A stretch of 6,314 bases of DNA. Origin: Candidatus Methanomethylophilaceae archaeon. GTDB lineage: Archaea; Thermoplasmatota; Thermoplasmata; Methanomassiliicoccales; Methanomethylophilaceae. The position numbers and the translations under genes were made by a program. Of the stretch, positions 5,333 to 6,314 are shown piece after piece. Within the stretch, counting starts at the first letter, position 1. Each line of letters opens with the position of its first letter. The stretch lies in NCBI GenBank assembly GCA_017395275.1, contig JAFPVN010000059.1, positions 1 to 6,314 of the forward strand, in the 5' to 3' direction. The notes below the pieces were generated by a model. It saw only the letters and a list, made by a program, of their open reading frames with translations. It ran no database searches and had not been told where the DNA came from.

Positions 5333-5344
5333 GTGGTTGCGGGA

Positions 5345-6314
5345 TCAGAATCCGTACGACTTCGGCTTGAAGTTGGGGACATCGTCCTTGTACTTCTTGC
5401 TGCAGTAGTCGTAGAACTTGTCCTCGTCGTCGGGCAGTGACTCAAGCTCCTTCTGGATCTTGTTGAGCACGTCGAGCTGCTTCTTGGTGAGGATGAGCTC
5501 CTTCTTGGCGTAGCCTTCCTGCAGGATCTTGGCTCCCTCGAGTCCAGCCGCCTTGGCACGGAGGGAGTAGTTGTTGCCGTTGTCAGCGATGGCCTTTCCG
5601 ACTCTCCAGGCGTTGTCGTATGCGAGGATGTATCCCTCGGGACCCCTGGTCCTGTCGGAGGTCATGTACAGGTCCCTGAGGACCTTTGCCTGACCGGTGG
5701 CGATGGCGGTGTTCATCAGGGAGACCTCGTATCCGAGCGGGCCGAGCCAGCACTGGACGGAGGATCCTCCGAACTCGGGGTGGTACTCGACGGACTCGTT
5801 GGACCAGAGGTCGCAGCACTGTGCCATCAGGTTACCCTGGATATCGGCGTGTGCGCACTGGCAGTTCTTACCCTCCTGTGCGGCGGGCATACCGGTGATC
5901 GCCTTGAAGATCGGTCCCTCGTATCCGCAGTCCTTGTCGGGTCCGGTGGCGCCGCACTCCTCTGCGACCATGGTCCTGGCCGCGGAGATGCATCTGGTGA
6001 CGGCGGAGAAGGTCCTCTGGACATCGTTGTCGAGGTGACCTCCTGCCATGAACATCGAGGTGTTCGCTCCGGAACAGTTGGTGTCTCCTCCGGCTATGCA
6101 CTTGTTCTTCTTGGCGATGTTGACGAACTCGGACCAGACATACTCCATGTCGATGGCTCCGAGGTATCCGACTCCGAACAGGAATGCGGTGATGTCACCG
6201 TGGGTGTCCGCGAAGTCTGCGAACTCTTTACCCCCGACGGACTCGACGGAGAGGACGTCCGCTCCGTTCTCGCATGCGATCTCACAGCACTCGATGAACT
6301 TCTCGGGGTATCCG
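5345..6314 (-). CDS. mtaB: Methanol:corrinoid methyltransferase MtaB, C-terminal 322 residues (5' end outside window)
   Basis: MtaB moves the methyl group of methanol to the corrinoid protein MtaC, the first step of methanol-dependent methanogenesis; MtaA then passes it to coenzyme M. In Methanosarcina barkeri MtaB the zinc is held by Glu164, Cys220 and Cys269. Here the equivalents are the Glu of SVESVGGKE (codon 6242-6244), the Cys of GGDTNC (6074-6076) and the second Cys of CGATGPDKDCGYE (5927-5929). Their spacings of 56 and 49 residues match exactly, so the enzyme should be functional. Other hallmarks are WSNESVEYHPEFGG, SVQCWLGPLGYE and YILAYDNAW. Aligned to the roughly 460-residue family, about 140 N-terminal residues lie beyond the right edge. 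The frame has no in-frame stop and needs no pyrrolysine. An internal ATG at 6148 is not the start. mtaC is not downstream, so if linked it lies upstream. Confidence 0.97.
   Translation of the reverse strand, partial: GYPEKFIECCEIACENGADVLSVESVGGKEFADFADTHGDITAFLFGVGYLGAIDMEYVWSEFVNIAKKNKCIAGGDTNCSGANTSMFMAGGHLDNDVQRTFSAVTRCISAARTMVAEECGATGPDKDCGYEGPIFKAITGMPAAQEGKNCQCAHADIQGNLMAQCCDLWSNESVEYHPEFGGSSVQCWLGPLGYEVSLMNTAIATGQAKVLRDLYMTSDRTRGPEGYILAYDNAWRVGKAIADNGNNYSLRAKAAGLEGAKILQEGYAKKELILTKKQLDVLNKIQKELESLPDDEDKFYDYCSKKYKDDVPNFKPKSYGF

Noticed and set aside
6094..6148. ATG at 6148 (minus strand) as the mtaB start
   Set aside because: The frame stays open to the window edge and encodes conserved MtaB sequence, including the zinc-binding Glu, upstream of it.

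Overview
The window looks like chromosome of a hydrogen-dependent, methylotrophic methanogenic archaeon, most plausibly of the order Methanomassiliicoccales. The main reason is the 3' two thirds of a methanol:corrinoid methyltransferase gene (mtaB) with all three zinc ligands at the spacing of the Methanosarcina enzyme. An archaeal-type short UbiD protein, a NifX-like iron-sulfur/Mo-cofactor family protein, a DUF2284 protein and archaeal TATA boxes fit this. The order is an inference from gene content and GC-rich third codon positions; no rRNA or marker gene is present.

Layout. Positions 1-412 are the right end of an IS200/IS605-type element: the C-terminal third of TnpB (RuvC-II Glu, four-Cys zinc finger, RuvC-III DRDLNAA), then a perfect 10-bp inverted-repeat hairpin. 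Directly after the hairpin a short piece of well-biased coding sequence (about 413-520) resembles a terminal Kelch blade and appears to be the 3' remnant of a gene cut by the insertion. A G5/C5 hairpin follows. Then come a complete type III glutamine synthetase (614-2797, +), a near-perfect 26-bp palindrome, a NifX/NifB-like small protein (2893-3243, +), a convergent Cys-rich DUF2284 gene (3246-3788, -), a UbiD-family decarboxylase (3903-5165, +), a 179-bp intergenic region packed with hairpins, and mtaB (5345 to beyond the right edge, -).

Transcription. All four complete genes have an AT-rich TATA-like box centred about 26 bp upstream of a start codon. This suggests single-gene, leaderless transcription units and supports shortening two starts: glnN at 614 rather than 575, and DUF2284 at 3788 rather than farther upstream. 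The genes are not an operon. They share only a loose theme: nitrogen assimilation (GSIII), metal or Fe-S handling (NifX-like, DUF2284), probable isoprenoid lipid synthesis (UbiD), and methanol-dependent methanogenesis (MtaB).

No wholly new system is evident. The points most worth checking are the TnpB/omega-RNA end inside a host gene, the leaderless promoter pattern, the 2-bp convergent gap, the 26-bp palindrome, and the structured ubiD-mtaB spacer.
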